Shown piece by piece: positions 62,473 to 64,000 of a stretch of DNA of 64,000 bases. A program made the translations under genes and the position numbers. The stretch is from Nannocystis pusilla (GTDB taxonomy: Bacteria; Myxococcota_A; Polyangia; Nannocystales; Nannocystaceae). How positions within the stretch are numbered: the first letter of the stretch is position 1; each line of letters begins with the position of its first letter. The stretch is from assembly GCF_020073745.1 (NCBI RefSeq), contig NZ_JAIRAU010000001.1, positions 310,001 through 374,000 on the forward strand, given 5' to 3'. The notes beneath the pieces are model-generated. The model was not told the DNA's origin and made no database searches. It saw only the letters and a list, made by a program, of their open reading frames with translations.

Positions 62473-64000
62473 GTGAAGGCCGCCCTGCTCGCGCTCCTGC
62501 TCGCCCCGGCGGCCCCGGCCGCCGCGCCGCCCGCGACCCCCGCGCCGCCGCCCGCCGCGCCCGCGAGCCCCGGCGCGGAGGCGGCCGAGAGCGAGATCGC
62601 GGCGGTCGAGCAGGAGATCGCCCGCGGCCTCGCCGGCCTGCGCCTGCCCGACTCGCCGGCGCCCTACCACGCCACGGTCTACGTCGTGCGCGCCGAGGTG
62701 CTCAGCATCGACGGCAGCTTCGGCGGCATCATCACCGACGTCCACGAGGACCAGGCGGCGGCCGGCGTCGACATCCGCGTCGGCACGCCCGAGCGCGACC
62801 AGACCGGCGTGTTCGGCCAGGACGGCGCGTGGCCCCGCTTCAACCTGTCCCTCGGGCCATCTGCGGAGCTGACCCGGCACAAGCTGTGGCTCGCGCTCGA
62901 CCAGGCGTTCCGCCGGGCCACCGGCACCTACGCGCAGAAGCTGCCGATCCTGGCCCGCCTCGCCGGCGAGCCGCTGCCGCCCGACTTCAGCGGCAAGCCG
63001 GAGCCGATCGTGCGCCAGCCGGTGCCGGCGAAGCCGACCGACGCGCTCGACCGGGAGGGCCTGCGCGAGCTGGTGCGCGCGCTCAGCAAGCGGTTCGCCG
63101 ACCACCCGGCGATCGACAACGGCGACGTGTTCGTGCAGGTGCTGCGCAGCCACGTCACGACGATCACCAGCGAGGGGGTGGTCCTGCACGAGCAGCGCGA
63201 CCGCGCGGTGCTGGCGGTGATGGCCGACACGCGCGCGCTCGACGGCATGCACCTCGACCACGGGGCGGCGATCCACCTGCAAGAGCTGCCGCGCGCCACG
63301 GAGGAGCTGCGCAAGCGCGGCGAGCAGCTGGTCGACGGCGTGCTGACCGAGCTGACGCAGATGGCCGAGGCGCCGATGCTCGACGACGACTACGACGGCC
63401 CGATCCTGTTCGCCGGGCCGGCCTCGGCGCAGCTGCTGGCCTCGACGATCGCGGTGCACACCGGCGGCGCCCCGGCCCCGCTCGGCGAGAACGGCCGCGT
63501 CCGCGAGTTCGAGCCGCACTGGCAAGACAGCCTCGGCAAGTCGGTCCTGCCCGCGTTCCTCGACCTCGAGGACGACCCGCGCGAGGGCTTCGGCCGCGTC
63601 GCCGTCGACGCCCAGGGCTTCGTCCCCAAGCCGCTCACCCTGGTGAAGAACGGCGTGCTGCAGGACCTGCTGATGACGCGCACGCCCAACACGCACCGCA
63701 AGGAGAGCAACGGCCGCGCCCGCCTGAGCCCCGGCCTGGCGTGGGGCGCGACGATCTCCAACCTGACCCTTCATTCCAAGAAGCGCGGCTCGCCGCGCAA
63801 GGCGCTCGAGAAGGAGCTGCTCCGCCGCGCGCGCGAGGACGGCTACGAGTACGCGTACATCGTCGAGTCGCTGCGCGACGGCAACATCCTCGGCCCGGTC
63901 GCCCGCGAGGGCGCGACCAGCTTCAGCACCGGTCGCAAGGTCGGGCTGCCGCTGCCGGCCAAGATCTACCGCCTCGACGCGTCGGGCAAGAAGACGCTGG
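62473..64000 (+). CDS. TldE-like (PmbA/TldD family) exported protein, 3' end outside window
   Basis: From a GTG at 62473 with GGAGATC upstream, the product has a signal peptide (KAALLALLLAPAAPAAA) and is homologous to the TldD-like protein encoded before it. The position of the HExxxH helix reads ILFAGPASAQLLAS, so the metal ligands are missing. This matches the TldE role of inactive partner in a TldD/TldE heterodimer. The C-domain continues (LPAFLDLEDDPREGFGRVAVD..) to the right edge. Both partners appear exported. Confidence 0.83.
   Translation, partial: MKAALLALLLAPAAPAAAPPATPAPPPAAPASPGAEAAESEIAAVEQEIARGLAGLRLPDSPAPYHATVYVVRAEVLSIDGSFGGIITDVHEDQAAAGVDIRVGTPERDQTGVFGQDGAWPRFNLSLGPSAELTRHKLWLALDQAFRRATGTYAQKLPILARLAGEPLPPDFSGKPEPIVRQPVPAKPTDALDREGLRELVRALSKRFADHPAIDNGDVFVQVLRSHVTTITSEGVVLHEQRDRAVLAVMADTRALDGMHLDHGAAIHLQELPRATEELRKRGEQLVDGVLTELTQMAEAPMLDDDYDGPILFAGPASAQLLASTIAVHTGGAPAPLGENGRVREFEPHWQDSLGKSVLPAFLDLEDDPREGFGRVAVDAQGFVPKPLTLVKNGVLQDLLMTRTPNTHRKESNGRARLSPGLAWGATISNLTLHSKKRGSPRKALEKELLRRAREDGYEYAYIVESLRDGNILGPVAREGATSFSTGRKVGLPLPAKIYRLDASGKKTL

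Overview
The window is very GC-rich DNA with strongly GC-biased third codon positions. The gene families point to a myxobacterium of the Nannocystis/Plesiocystis/Enhygromyxa type. The pointers are several lipoproteins with Thr/Ser/Gly linkers, paired Cys-rich 'CGNGVVD..EECD' lipoproteins, a Ser/Thr kinase coupled to an ECF sigma factor, and a sterol-type NSDHL dehydrogenase. The assignment is inference from gene content; there is no rRNA in the window.

Layout. 1-4.1 kb: hybrid histidine kinase with HPt (runs off the left edge), translationally coupled to a membrane PAS/pseudokinase/receiver/adenylate cyclase. 4.4-10.3 kb: unknown protein, PNGase F-like lipoprotein, membrane protein, a frameshifted lipoprotein, a GMC (cholesterol-oxidase-like) oxidoreductase and a damaged short gene. 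10.3-14.2 kb: zinc-less DksA-like protein, ECF sigma factor overlapping its Ser/Thr kinase, and a divergent secreted protein that is a paralogue of the kinase's extracellular domain. 14.2-22.6 kb: amphipathic-helix protein, ABC exporter, single-TM protein, NSDHL-like dehydrogenase, two Cys-rich lipoprotein paralogues, DUF938 methyltransferase, DUF72 protein. 22.65-23.54 kb: repeat-rich patch with a 50-bp x4 array, a 35-bp x6 array and a broken gene. 24.8-34.9 kb: accessory island marked by three copies of a dispersed repeat, an IS630 relic and an OmpA C-terminal relic. It carries a TPR-thioredoxin lipoprotein, a GbsR regulator with methyltransferase and hydrolase, and TetR with a two-gene ABC-2 exporter. 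34.9-38.3 kb: rifampin-phosphotransferase-like enzyme overlapping its TetR regulator, with a clear operator. 39.3-45.4 kb: CzcC and divergent CzcBA heavy-metal RND efflux. 45.4-53.6 kb: SDR, coiled-coil protein, peptidase E, MocR regulator divergent from an FMN-barrel/GNAT fusion, lipoprotein, HEAT/LRV protein. 53.7-58.9 kb: MetH, OmpA lipoprotein, PP2C phosphatase, tRNA-Ala(CGC). 59-64 kb: TlyA methyltransferase, YhbY RNA-binding protein, and an apparently exported TldD/TldE-like pair (the second runs off the right edge).

The most distinctive genome-level signal is a dispersed mini-palindrome, roughly ATGTCC-N4-GGACAT. It occurs many times, inside coding regions and between genes, often exactly between convergent genes, and it is the core of a 35-bp tandem array. 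The most interesting gene-level systems are the kinase/ECF locus with its duplicated sensor domain, the TetR-controlled phosphotransferase, the MocR/FMN-GNAT pair, the exported TldD/TldE pair and the pseudokinase-cyclase. All family names come from motif recognition without database searches.
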